Of a DNA stretch of 64,000 nt, positions 27,166 through 36,156 are shown in pieces (positions within the stretch are counted from its first letter, which is position 1; the number at the start of each line of letters is the position of its first letter). Both the position numbers and the translations under genes were made by a program. The notes below the pieces were generated by a model. It had not been told where the DNA came from and did not search any database. It was given only the letters and a program-made list of their open reading frames with translations. Origin of the DNA: Nocardioides humilatus (GTDB taxonomy: Bacteria > Actinomycetota > Actinomycetes > Propionibacteriales > Nocardioidaceae). The stretch lies in assembly GCF_008373755.1 (NCBI RefSeq), contig NZ_VUJV01000001.1, forward strand, positions 930,001-994,000, written 5' to 3'.

Positions 27166-28449
27166 GTGAGCTTCGCAGCACCGGCGATCGGCTGGGTACG
27201 ACGCGCGCCGCGCGCCGTACATCCCGGCCTGACGTCCCGCTTCCGACGCGGTGCGCGCATCGCACGGGAGGTCTGGACGCCCGTCGGCGAGCGCGTGGCT
27301 CGGGTCAACGACTGGATCACGCCCGCGGGCTGGGTCGCCGTCACCGGAGCCGGGTTCGGGCTCGCCATCGGCATCCCGGCCGGATGGACCGAGCTCCGCG
27401 TGATCGGCCTGGTCAGCCTGCTGCTCGTGACCATCGCGGTGGGCTGGCTGCTTGGTCGCACGTCGTACGACGTCACCTTCGACCTGCCGCGATCCCGGGT
27501 CACTGCCGGGGAAACCGCCAGCGGGCGGCTCGAGGTGCGCAACAAGGCCCGACGGTCCTTGTTCGCCACCCGCATCGAGCTCAACGTGGGTCGCGGACGC
27601 GCGCACTTCACCCTGCCGAGCCTCGCCCACGACGAGGCCTACGAACAGCTCTTCGACGTGCCCACGCGCCGCCGCGGCGTGATCACGATCGGTCCGATCA
27701 GGTCGGTGCGGTCCGACCCGCTCACGCTCCTCCGACGGGTCCAGCAGTGGGCGGACTCGATCGACCTCTTCGTCCACCCGGTGACGGTGCCGCTCACCAA
27801 CGACATGACCGGGTTCATCCGCGACATCGAGGGCGTGACAACGCAGGACCTGTCCTCCAACGACGTCTCGTTCCACGCGCTGCGCGAGTATCAGCCCGGC
27901 GACGACCGCCGGGCGATCCACTGGAAGACGACCGCCCGCACCGGTCGCCTGATGGTGCGGCAGTTCGAGGAGACCCGTCGGGCCCACCTGCTCGTGGTCC
28001 TGCCGACGCACCTCGACGACTACCGCAGCGAGGACGACTTCGAGTCGGCGATCTCGATCGCGGGCTCACTCGCGCGCCACGCGTTCAGCCTCGAACGGCA
28101 GGTGACGATCTACACGTCCTCCGGCGAGATCTCCGGCTCTGCTGCACCGCTGATGCTCGACCGCCTCGCCGCGCTGCAGCCGGCGACCAAGGTGACGACT
28201 CTCCGCGACCTCGCCTCGAGGGCGATCGGGGCTGTCCCGAGTGCGTCCGTCGCGATGCTGATCGCGGGCGGCGACGCCGACCCGCGTGACCTCCGCGGCG
28301 CGCACAAGTCGATCCCCCTGTCGGTCACCTGCCTGGGCCTGCGGTGCGATGCCACCCTGACTCTCGCCCAGCGCCGGATCGGCGACCTGACGTTGGTCGA
28401 CCTGCCCGACGTCCAGGCCCTGCCCCGCGCCCTGAGGAGCATCCGGTGA
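27166..28449 (+). CDS. DUF58 domain membrane protein
   Basis: A 427-residue protein with two adjacent membrane helices (about residues 47-90) and a DUF58 domain marked by YQPGDDRRAIHWKTTARTG and MVRQFEE. DUF58 proteins typically form MoxR-DUF58-transglutaminase triads, the order seen here. Their biochemical role is poorly defined; envelope assembly is usually proposed. The GTG at 27166 is chosen because upstream codons overlap the MoxR gene. The stop overlaps the next start in GTGA. Confidence 0.9.
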   Translation: MSFAAPAIGWVRRAPRAVHPGLTSRFRRGARIAREVWTPVGERVARVNDWITPAGWVAVTGAGFGLAIGIPAGWTELRVIGLVSLLLVTIAVGWLLGRTSYDVTFDLPRSRVTAGETASGRLEVRNKARRSLFATRIELNVGRGRAHFTLPSLAHDEAYEQLFDVPTRRRGVITIGPIRSVRSDPLTLLRRVQQWADSIDLFVHPVTVPLTNDMTGFIRDIEGVTTQDLSSNDVSFHALREYQPGDDRRAIHWKTTARTGRLMVRQFEETRRAHLLVVLPTHLDDYRSEDDFESAISIAGSLARHAFSLERQVTIYTSSGEISGSAAPLMLDRLAALQPATKVTTLRDLASRAIGAVPSASVAMLIAGGDADPRDLRGAHKSIPLSVTCLGLRCDATLTLAQRRIGDLTLVDLPDVQALPRALRSIR

Positions 28450-30833
28450 CGGCCGCACCCGTGACGGGCACAGGACTCCCCCAGGCGACGTCGGGCAGCA
28501 CGACCCGCCGCGCCGGGTTCTGGCAGTCCCCCACGGTTCGCCGCGGCGCCGTCGACCTCGCTTGCGTCGCCCTGCTGCTCAGCACTGGCGTCCTGGCCTT
28601 CGGGCCCGTCTTCGGCGGGAGCGTCGGCTACGTCGCAGCGGCAGGCGGCGCTGTCGCCGGTCTCGGACTCGCCCTCGTGTCGACGTGGCGTGGCTGGACC
28701 CGGCTCGGCACCCTTCTCGCCACGATCCTCGTCTATCTCGCGCTGGGTGGTGCCCTCGCCCTGCCCGACACCACGGTCGGCGGGATCCTGCCTCGGCTCG
28801 AGACGATCCGCCGCCTGACCCTGCTCTCGTGGCAGTCGTGGCGCGACCTGCTCACCGTGCCGCTTCCTGCCGGCGACTTCGACGGCCCGGCTGTGCTCCC
28901 GTTCCTGGCGGCGCTGTTGTGCTCGACGCTCGCCGGCTGCGCGGTCCTCCGCTTGCGGCGGCTCGGCCTGACCGTCGCCCTCGGGATCAGCCCCGCAGCA
29001 ACCCTCCTGGTCGTCGGGATCCTGTGGGGCTCGCACAGCGCACCGGCCGCCGCTGGACAAGGCGCCGTCTTCGTCGTCGCGGCGCTCGCCTGGACCTCGT
29101 GGCGCTCGCAGCTCGGTGCGATCGACACGCACGTCGTCTTCTTGCGCTCGGCCTCCACCCCGCGCAGCGCCCGCACGCACCAGGCGGTCAGCGCCGGGCT
29201 CGCCCTCGCGCTGGCCGCTGGATTCGGCGTCGGCGCCTGGCTCGTCGTCGCTCCGTCACCCGACCGGCACGTGCTGCGCGACGAGGTCGACCCACCGTTC
29301 GACCCGCAGCAGTACGCCAGCCCGTTGACGATGTACCGCTACCTCGAGTCCGAGCTCGACGACGACGTCCTCTTCACGGTCAGCGGCCTTCCGGCCGGCG
29401 CAAGGGTCCGGCTCGCCGCGATGGACGTCTACGACGGCAACGTCTACAACGTCTCCGAGGACTCGGCGGAGTTCGCCCGGGTCGGCACGTCCGTCGAACC
29501 CTCGCGGTACTCCGACCCCGCCGCCGACGTGACCGAGCTCAGCTTCCACATCGGCGCCTACGAAGGCGTGTGGATCCCGGGAGGCGGCGACCTGCGCGGG
29601 CTCGCCGTGCCCGACACGCTCGGTACCGTCTACTACAACGACGCCACCGGAACTGCGCTTGCGACGAACGGCCTCGGCGACGGCGACGAATACGCCCTCG
29701 ACGTGGCGCTGGCGCCGAGCTACACGCCCGAGGAACTCGACGACCTTCCCTCGGACGCCCAGCCCGACGCGACGTTCCCGATCGCCGTCAACACCGCGAC
29801 CGTCGAGGCGGTCGGTGCAGCGCTACCTGACCTGGCGGGCGACAAGGCGACGCCGATGGACCAGTTGCGCGCCATCCGCTCCGCACTCAGCACCGACGGC
29901 CGGTTCGCCGACGGCGAACCCTTCCCGTCGCTCCCCGGGCACACGAATGGGCGGATCACCCGGCTTCTCGCTGACGACAGCGGCCAGATGGTCGGTGACG
30001 ACGAGCAGTACGCCGTCGCGATGACGCTGATGGCACGCGACCTCGGCTGGCCGGCTCGCGTGGTCATGGGGTTCTACCCCGACCCGACGGCAGGTTCGGG
30101 CGACGAGGTGGCGATCACGGGAGACGATGCGCACGTCTGGACCGAGGTGCGGTTCGAGGGACTCGGATGGGTGCCGTTCGACCCGACCCCCGACGACGAC
30201 AACAAGCCCAACGTCCAGCAGCCCGAACCGCAGGACCGCAAGGACCCGCAGGTGCTCCCGCCTCCGGACATCCCCGACGACCGGGACGCCAAGGCACCGC
30301 CGCCGGCGGATTCCGACATCGACAAGGACGAGGACGGCGCTGGCACGGTCTGGCGGTTCCTGAAGCTCGCGGTGATCACCGCCGGGACGATCGCCATTCT
30401 GGTCAGCCCCTTCCTCCTCATCGCAGCGCTCAAGAACCGGCGCCGGCGCAAGCGTCGTACGACCGGCGACCTGGCTGACCGGATCAGCGGGGGCTGGGCC
30501 GAGGTGATGGACCTGGCGACCGACATCGGGGCGAAGGTGCCGGCACCGGCGACCCGGTTCGAGTCAGCGGTCATGCTCGAGGACCGGATGCCGTTGGCCA
30601 CGACACTGTCGATCGCCCACCGCGTCGACGGCCATGTCTTCGGGGCCGGGGATCCGACCGAGGTCGATGTCGAGGCGGTGTGGAGCGCCGTGGAGAACCT
30701 GCGGTCCGAGTTCCGGGAATCGGCCTCCTTCCGCGACCGGATTCGGCAACGATTCTCCCTGCGGTCGCTCGTCCGGCGGCCGGAGTGGCTGGCGAGGGCA
30801 GAGCTCCGAGCAACGTCAGGGGGTAGTCGATGA
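28446..30833 (+). CDS. TgpA-like transglutaminase-domain membrane protein, catalytic Cys absent
   Basis: A 795-residue protein with several membrane helices in the first 280 residues, a long external region, a transglutaminase-like fold (about 460-590), a late membrane helix (about 640-665) and a cytoplasmic tail. The His motif (DDAHVWTEV, His563) and following Asp (PFDPTP) are present. The nucleophile motif, normally G-x-C-E-x-x-A, reads GDDEQYA, so Asp519 stands where Cys should be. It is therefore probably a non-enzymatic scaffold, or a member of a family that lost the activity. GTG start overlapping the DUF58 stop. Confidence 0.85.
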   Translation: MTAAPVTGTGLPQATSGSTTRRAGFWQSPTVRRGAVDLACVALLLSTGVLAFGPVFGGSVGYVAAAGGAVAGLGLALVSTWRGWTRLGTLLATILVYLALGGALALPDTTVGGILPRLETIRRLTLLSWQSWRDLLTVPLPAGDFDGPAVLPFLAALLCSTLAGCAVLRLRRLGLTVALGISPAATLLVVGILWGSHSAPAAAGQGAVFVVAALAWTSWRSQLGAIDTHVVFLRSASTPRSARTHQAVSAGLALALAAGFGVGAWLVVAPSPDRHVLRDEVDPPFDPQQYASPLTMYRYLESELDDDVLFTVSGLPAGARVRLAAMDVYDGNVYNVSEDSAEFARVGTSVEPSRYSDPAADVTELSFHIGAYEGVWIPGGGDLRGLAVPDTLGTVYYNDATGTALATNGLGDGDEYALDVALAPSYTPEELDDLPSDAQPDATFPIAVNTATVEAVGAALPDLAGDKATPMDQLRAIRSALSTDGRFADGEPFPSLPGHTNGRITRLLADDSGQMVGDDEQYAVAMTLMARDLGWPARVVMGFYPDPTAGSGDEVAITGDDAHVWTEVRFEGLGWVPFDPTPDDDNKPNVQQPEPQDRKDPQVLPPPDIPDDRDAKAPPPADSDIDKDEDGAGTVWRFLKLAVITAGTIAILVSPFLLIAALKNRRRRKRRTTGDLADRISGGWAEVMDLATDIGAKVPAPATRFESAVMLEDRMPLATTLSIAHRVDGHVFGAGDPTEVDVEAVWSAVENLRSEFRESASFRDRIRQRFSLRSLVRRPEWLARAELRATSGGSR

Positions 30834-31372
30834 GCTTGTTCCGGCGTACTCGGCGCGTGCCGGCGCCCCTGCCGCCACCGTCCGTGCTGCCGCCGTCGGC
30901 GGCCTTCCTCGCTCCTTCGAGCACGGCCTCCCCGATACCTGCGCCTCCGCCGGTCCCACCCGGCATGTCGCTCGCTCCGCCCCCTGCCCTGCACCAGGAC
31001 GAGCCCGCCGACCTGACGACGCGAGGACCCCTGGCCGGTGAGCTCCCGGTCGGCATCCTCCGGTTCGACCAGGGCTCGGAGCTGCGGCTCGACCGGAGCT
31101 GGGTGATCGGGCGCGACCCCGTCGCGCCGGCCGGTCACCGCGACGCCGTTCCGTTCGCCCTCGTCGATGCCACGAGGTCGGTCTCGAAGACCCACCTGGC
31201 GCTCGGACCCGCCACCGGCGGCGCCTGGGTCATCGACCTGCACTCCACCAACGGCGTGTCCGTCGAGACGCCAGGCGCGGCACCCCAACGGCTCACGCCG
31301 GGCCAGGCCGTCACGGTCCCCTACGCCACCAAGGTCACCTACGGCGAGCGCTCGATCGTGATCCAAGGATGA
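30830..31372 (+). CDS. FHA domain protein
   Basis: A 180-residue protein with a basic, Pro-rich N-terminal half and a C-terminal FHA domain (about 80-180), a phosphothreonine-binding module. The FHA signature is visible: WVIGRDP, then SVSKTHLAL, then DLHSTNGVSVE. It should bind a phosphorylated partner made by one of the kinases. Its start overlaps the transglutaminase-like gene in ATGA, and its stop overlaps PP2C in the same way. The N-terminal part could also be a kinase substrate; no Thr-rich site stands out. Confidence 0.92.
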   Translation: MSLFRRTRRVPAPLPPPSVLPPSAAFLAPSSTASPIPAPPPVPPGMSLAPPPALHQDEPADLTTRGPLAGELPVGILRFDQGSELRLDRSWVIGRDPVAPAGHRDAVPFALVDATRSVSKTHLALGPATGGAWVIDLHSTNGVSVETPGAAPQRLTPGQAVTVPYATKVTYGERSIVIQG

Positions 31373-32208
31373 GCCCACTCCGCATCGAGGTGCGCGCCGG
31401 CGCGGCGACGCACGCGGGCAACCTCCGCTCGGAGAACCAGGACGCCCACCTGATCAACCCGCCCGTCTTCCTCGTCGCCGACGGGATGGGCGGGCACGCG
31501 TCGGGACGGGAAGCCTCCGAGCTCGTCGCGATGGCGTTCGACCACCGTCGATGGGGGCAGTGGGTGACACCGACGACGCTGAAGGACGCGACGGCCGCCG
31601 CTGCGGCCGCCGTCGGCGACCTGGGCCGACGGGTCAGCGGCGCTCCCGGATCGACGCTCACGGGTGCGGGCCTCGCGGTCCACGACGACGAGCCCTGCTG
31701 GTTGATCTTCAACATCGGCGACTCGCGCACCTACCTGCTGCGCGACGAGGAGCTCGAGCAGGTCACCGTCGACCACTCCCAGCGACAGGCCCTGATGGAC
31801 GCGGGCCTGACGTCGACCGCGGCCGCTGCCTCCGCCAAGCGCAACGTGATCACCCAGGCCATCGGCGGCGGGCTCGCGACCGACCCCGAGCTCGACCTGT
31901 GGATGCTGCCGGCGCGGCCGGGCGACCGCGTGCTGCTCTGCTCCGACGGCCTGAGCGGCGAGGTCAGCGACCCGCTGATCGCCGTCACCTTGCTCTCGAC
32001 GCCTGATCCACAGGCCGCGGCCGCCGCTCTCGTCGCCGCCGCAGTGGCCGGCGCCGGACGGGACAACGTGACCGCGGTAGTCGTGGACGCCGTACTGGTC
32101 GAAGGACACCGCTCGGACCAGCGGGAGTGGGCGACCGACGACACGGTCGACGAGACGACGGCCCGGCTGAGCGGCGACACCCAGCCGGACCTGGAGGTCG
32201 TGCCGTGA
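31369..32208 (+). CDS. PP2C-family Ser/Thr protein phosphatase
   Basis: A 279-residue PPM/PP2C phosphatase, the counterpart of the Ser/Thr kinases. Metal-binding motifs are intact: RSENQDAHL, VADGMGGHASG, FNIGDSRTYLL, LLCSDGLSGEV and GRDNVTAVVVD. No membrane helix is present, so it acts in the cytoplasm. It is translationally coupled to FHA genes on both sides, which suggests it resets the phosphorylation state of the secretion-locus proteins. Confidence 0.95.
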   Translation: MSPLRIEVRAGAATHAGNLRSENQDAHLINPPVFLVADGMGGHASGREASELVAMAFDHRRWGQWVTPTTLKDATAAAAAAVGDLGRRVSGAPGSTLTGAGLAVHDDEPCWLIFNIGDSRTYLLRDEELEQVTVDHSQRQALMDAGLTSTAAAASAKRNVITQAIGGGLATDPELDLWMLPARPGDRVLLCSDGLSGEVSDPLIAVTLLSTPDPQAAAAALVAAAVAGAGRDNVTAVVVDAVLVEGHRSDQREWATDDTVDETTARLSGDTQPDLEVVP

Positions 32209-33827
32209 CCACGATCCCCACCGTGCGCTACGTCCCCGGCGACCTGCGAGCGGTCGTCTGGCCCGGCGGTGTCGTCCTCCTCGACTCGTCGGTGTCGGCC
32301 GCCGTCGCGACCGCGACGTGGGAGCGTCTCCGCAACCTGCAGGTCCCGTCCACCTTGGACGCCGTCCTGACCGAGGTCGCCGAGGCCATCGGCGCGCGAC
32401 TGCTCGACCTGCCCCCCTTCGCGATCGCCGTCACCACGGGGCCCGCCGCAGCGCACGTGGCGACCCGCGGTCACTTCGAGATCGAGGCGACGTCGGCTGA
32501 CCTCAGCACGGCTCGCGTCACCGGGACCGGCGTTGCCACCTGGAGCGAGCGCCAGCTCATGTCCGTCGTGCGGATGCGCATCTCCGCGGGCGGAGCAACA
32601 GCCCAGGGCGACGAGCTGCCGGTCGGCTCCGCCGTCGTCGGCGCTCAGGTCGTCGTGGTCGCCGAGGCGACCGCTGCTGCAGCAGCGTCACCTGCCCCGG
32701 CCGACGAGCTGGACGAGTTCGGCGACCCGAAGGATCCCGACCGCACCAGTCGCGCCGATGACTCCGGCCACTGGGTCAACCTCGCCGACGGCCTCGCGGC
32801 CGACGCGCCCGCCGCGGAGCCCGAGCCCATCGCCGAGCCGATCCCCGAGCCGATCCCCGAGCCGATCCCGGCCCCGGCAGCGGCAGCGGCACCGCCGCCC
32901 GAGCCTGCACCGAACGGCTTCGACGACGTCTGGTCCGACTACACGTTGGCGGGCTCCGTCGAGGGGGCCGCCGTACGCCCCGGCGCCGAGGTCCCGGCGT
33001 CTCCGCCGCCTCCCCCTTCCCCCGACGTCCGGGCACCGGCCTCTGCCGAGGTCACCTGGCTCGAGGACGAGAGCCGCGTCGTCGACGAACCGGTGGCACC
33101 CGACGCCCCGCCGCCCCTGCCCGCCGCGGGCCTGCCGCCGACCCCGCCAACCTTGCCCCCGCCGACCTTGCCCCCGCCGGGCGACTTCATCAGCTCGGTG
33201 CCCGGGATGCCGCCGATCCCTCCGCCGGCCGCCCCGCCGCCGACCCAGGCACCGCCGGTGCCGTCGTCGGCCTTCCCGCCCCAGGTCGCGCCACCTTCCT
33301 TCGGCGACCACGACGGCGACACGATCGCCGGCCCCGCCCAGCCGGCCGCTCTCGCAGGGGCGCCGGGCCTTGGTCCCGAGGACGGCGTCCTCGGTGTGCT
33401 GTGCCCGTCAGGCCACGGCAACCCTCCGCAGCGTGCCCGCTGCCGGGTCTGCGGGTCCGCGCTCACGGGAGCACCCACGCGCATCCCGCCACCATCGCTC
33501 GGCCGCGTCATCGTCAGCAGCGGCGAGGAGGCCGAGCTCGCGGGCCCGGTGATCATCGGCCGCGCACCGCGGGCGTCGCGGTTCCAAGGCACGTCCGTCC
33601 CGCGCCTCGTCACGCTGCACCACCCGCACATCTCGGGCAGCCACCTGGCATTGCGGGTCGAGGGATGGAGCGTGCTCGCGGTCGACCTCAGCTCGACCAA
33701 CGGGACCTTCCTGCGCCGCAACGGCCAGCCACCGTTTCGGATCCTCGACCAGCCCCAGCTCCTCGTCGAAGGTGACGTCATCGACCTCGGCCACGGCGTC
33801 CACCTCCGCTTCGAGGAGCTGCCGTGA
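32205..33827 (+). CDS. Zinc-ribbon and FHA domain protein with Pro-rich linker
   Basis: A 540-residue cytoplasmic protein. The first 150 residues form an alpha/beta domain of unknown type; residues about 205-395 are Pro/Ala-rich with EPIPEP repeats. A short zinc-binding-like motif (CPSGHGNPPQRARCRVCG, about 400-418) precedes a C-terminal FHA domain (about 430-540; IIGRAPRAS, ISGSHLAL, LSSTNGTFLR). The layout suggests a scaffold reading phosphothreonine marks. GTG start in GTGA overlap with PP2C and the same overlap with the kinase downstream. Confidence 0.9.
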   Translation: MTTIPTVRYVPGDLRAVVWPGGVVLLDSSVSAAVATATWERLRNLQVPSTLDAVLTEVAEAIGARLLDLPPFAIAVTTGPAAAHVATRGHFEIEATSADLSTARVTGTGVATWSERQLMSVVRMRISAGGATAQGDELPVGSAVVGAQVVVVAEATAAAAASPAPADELDEFGDPKDPDRTSRADDSGHWVNLADGLAADAPAAEPEPIAEPIPEPIPEPIPAPAAAAAPPPEPAPNGFDDVWSDYTLAGSVEGAAVRPGAEVPASPPPPPSPDVRAPASAEVTWLEDESRVVDEPVAPDAPPPLPAAGLPPTPPTLPPPTLPPPGDFISSVPGMPPIPPPAAPPPTQAPPVPSSAFPPQVAPPSFGDHDGDTIAGPAQPAALAGAPGLGPEDGVLGVLCPSGHGNPPQRARCRVCGSALTGAPTRIPPPSLGRVIVSSGEEAELAGPVIIGRAPRASRFQGTSVPRLVTLHHPHISGSHLALRVEGWSVLAVDLSSTNGTFLRRNGQPPFRILDQPQLLVEGDVIDLGHGVHLRFEELP

Positions 33828-35428
33828 GCACGCGCGTGCCAGCGCCCCCACCCGAACTGCCGGGCTTCCGTTACCTCGAGCTCCTCGGCACGGGCGGATT
33901 CGCCGACGTCTTCCAGTACGAGCAGCTCGGCCTCGGCCGCAAGGTCGCCGTCAAGGTGTTGCTGAGCGACATCGACGCCGACGTCCAGGCCTCGTTCGAG
34001 GTCGAGTCGAGCGTGATGGCCAAGCTCTCCAACCATCCCTCGATCGTGAGCATCTACCAGGCCGGGATCACGCCGGACGGTCGACCGTTCCTTGTGATGG
34101 AGTACTGCCCGCCGCCGCACCTGGCCCTGCGCCTGCGTGCTCGGCCACTCACGGTGACGAAGGGACTCGAGGTCGCGATCCAGCTCTGCGGCGCCGTGGA
34201 GACCGCGCACCGGCTCGGGATCCTGCACCGCGACATCAAGCCCGCCAACATCTTGTTCACCGAGTTCGGCCGCGCCGCGCTCACCGACTTCGGCATCTCG
34301 GTGACGACGGCGGGTGCGCAGTCGGGTGAGGGCTTCGGCATGTCGGTGCCGTGGGCACCACCCGAGCAGCTGGCGGTCGGTGCGCCGATGGGGCCGAGCG
34401 GCGACGTCTACTCGCTCGCGGCGACCCTCTACACCGCCCTCGTCGGCCGGGCTCCGTTCAACGTCCCCGGCGGCGCCAACGACGCCGTCGCGATGGCACC
34501 CCGGGTGCGCACCATGCCGCTCCCGCCGACCCGGCGCCCCGACGTCCCCGACTCGCTCGAGCGGACCTTGCGGACCGCGATGGCCAAGGCGCCCCATGAG
34601 CGCTACGAGAGCGCGCTCGTGCTCGCGCGGGCGCTCCAGGCGATCCAGGCGGAGCTCCACCACCCGGTCACCACGATCGACGTGCTCGACGAACAGGTCA
34701 TCGACGTGGGGGCGCCGGAGGACGGCGGCGGCACTCGCCTGAGCGGGTTCGTCTCGATCGATCCCGAACCGGCTCCTGCTCCTCTGCGACCCGCTGCCTT
34801 CCCCGCGCCGACCCTGCCGCCGCCGCCCGCCGCGTGGGCCCCCACCGCGCCCGCTGCGCCGTTCGTCCCGCAACCCGAGCCCGTGCTCCACCTCGAGTCG
34901 CAGAGCGACCTCACGGCGAGGCCGTCGGCCAGCCCCCCGGCGACGATCACGCCCGCGGTGCCAACAGCCGAGCCGCCTGCCGGCGGAGCGCGATCGATCT
35001 CCCCGGCCATGATCGCGGCCGCCGTGGTCGTTGCCGCCGTCATCGTCGGCGTCGTCCTGCTCGGCCGCGGTTCGCCGGACGCCACCACCGGCAACGACAA
35101 CGTGGCCCCCAAGAACGGCCCGCAGGACCCGATCGACAACGGTGACGACACACCGGCAGCGCCCGACAAGGTCACGGTGCGAACCGACGGACGCGGTCAG
35201 ATCAGCGTTTCCTGGACTGCGCCGTTCGCCGAGTCGGGAGACCGATACATCGTGCAGCCCCTTGACCGCACCGATCAGTCCGACCCCGATTACGTGCTGG
35301 CGGTGCACGGCGGCGCGACCCCGATCACGGGCACGACGACCGTCCTCACGACCGACGAGACCTGCGCAGCGGTCTGGTCAGTACGCGGCACCCATCGTTC
35401 GAAAGAGAAGTGGGGGTGTGCCAACTGA
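33824..35428 (+). CDS. Membrane Ser/Thr protein kinase (kinase 3)
   Basis: A 534-residue kinase encoded inside the secretion operon. Kinase domain about 15-275: GTGGFADVF, Lys44, HRDIKPAN (Asp137) and canonical DFG at 155-157, unlike the DLG of kinases 1 and 2. A Pro-rich juxtamembrane region, one membrane helix (about 395-415) and a short external FN3-like domain (VTVRTDGRGQISVSWTAPF) with two Cys follow. The FN3-like end echoes the FN3 repeats of the giant surface protein. GTG start overlaps the preceding gene; the stop overlaps the next start as TGATG. Confidence 0.94.
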   Translation: MSTRVPAPPPELPGFRYLELLGTGGFADVFQYEQLGLGRKVAVKVLLSDIDADVQASFEVESSVMAKLSNHPSIVSIYQAGITPDGRPFLVMEYCPPPHLALRLRARPLTVTKGLEVAIQLCGAVETAHRLGILHRDIKPANILFTEFGRAALTDFGISVTTAGAQSGEGFGMSVPWAPPEQLAVGAPMGPSGDVYSLAATLYTALVGRAPFNVPGGANDAVAMAPRVRTMPLPPTRRPDVPDSLERTLRTAMAKAPHERYESALVLARALQAIQAELHHPVTTIDVLDEQVIDVGAPEDGGGTRLSGFVSIDPEPAPAPLRPAAFPAPTLPPPPAAWAPTAPAAPFVPQPEPVLHLESQSDLTARPSASPPATITPAVPTAEPPAGGARSISPAMIAAAVVVAAVIVGVVLLGRGSPDATTGNDNVAPKNGPQDPIDNGDDTPAAPDKVTVRTDGRGQISVSWTAPFAESGDRYIVQPLDRTDQSDPDYVLAVHGGATPITGTTTVLTTDETCAAVWSVRGTHRSKEKWGCAN

Positions 35429-36156
35429 TGACCGACGACAAGCAGCCCTCGATCACCCTCGACTTCGCTGGTGAGCTGCTCACGGCCGAGCCCGGCCAGG
35501 AGCTGACCGTGGGGCGGTCCGGCGACCTCGAGATCGACGACAACCCCTACCTGCACCGCGACTTCCTGCGCTTCGAGCACCGCGAGTCCATGTGGTGGAT
35601 CGTCAACGTCGGCAGCCGGATGGCCGCCTACCTCACCGACGCGCAGGGGTTGATGCGCAGCACCCTCGCGCCCAGCGCCCGGCTGCCGCTGGTCTTCCCG
35701 CGCACGCTGATCACCTTCGCCGCGGGCGACACGCTCTACGAGCTGATCGTCGACATCCCGGACACGCCCTACGAGTCGGTCCGCAAGGCCGGTTCGGGCG
35801 GAGGCACCACCACGATCGTTCCGGGACAGTTCACCGAGTCGCAGCTGCTCGCGATCCTCGCGCTCGCCGAGCCGGTGCTCCGGCGGAGTGGGTCGGGTGC
35901 CGGCGAGATCCCCAGCACCAGCCTGGCCGCAGGCCGCCTCGGGTGGTCCACCAAGCGCTTCGACAAGAAGATCGAGAACGTCTGCGACAAGCTCACGGCC
36001 GCCGGCGTACGCGGTCTTCGCGGTGCGGGCGTCCGCATGGCCTCAAACCGTCGGCTCCACCTGGTGGAGTACGCCGTCTCGACCCTTCTCGTGACACCGG
36101 AGGACCTCCCCTTGCTCGACCTGCCCCAGTCCACGGCGCCCGAGGACGACGAGTGA
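35428..36156 (+). CDS. FHA protein with C-terminal winged-helix-like domain
   Basis: A 242-residue protein with no membrane segment. An N-terminal FHA-like domain (about 15-110; LTVGRSGDLEIDD, YLHRDFLRF, WWIVNVGSR) is followed by a helical C-terminal half (about 135-235). There, LAAGRLGWSTKRFDKKIENV, CDKLTAAGVRGLRG and RRLHLVEYAV read like a helix-turn-helix with wing. FHA plus a DNA-binding-like domain would suit a phosphorylation-controlled regulator, and it is the only such candidate in the block. That function is inference. The ATG overlaps the kinase 3 stop and the stop overlaps the EccC-like start. Confidence 0.78.
   Translation: MTDDKQPSITLDFAGELLTAEPGQELTVGRSGDLEIDDNPYLHRDFLRFEHRESMWWIVNVGSRMAAYLTDAQGLMRSTLAPSARLPLVFPRTLITFAAGDTLYELIVDIPDTPYESVRKAGSGGGTTTIVPGQFTESQLLAILALAEPVLRRSGSGAGEIPSTSLAAGRLGWSTKRFDKKIENVCDKLTAAGVRGLRGAGVRMASNRRLHLVEYAVSTLLVTPEDLPLLDLPQSTAPEDDE

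Noticed and set aside
32820-32880. Tandem repeat around EPIPEP codons
   Set aside because: A short coding repeat in a Pro-rich linker; no sign of a separate element.
32939-35308. A 789-codon minus-strand frame over kinase 3 and the FHA gene
   Set aside because: The opposite strand encodes kinase and FHA domains with full motifs in a tightly coupled operon.
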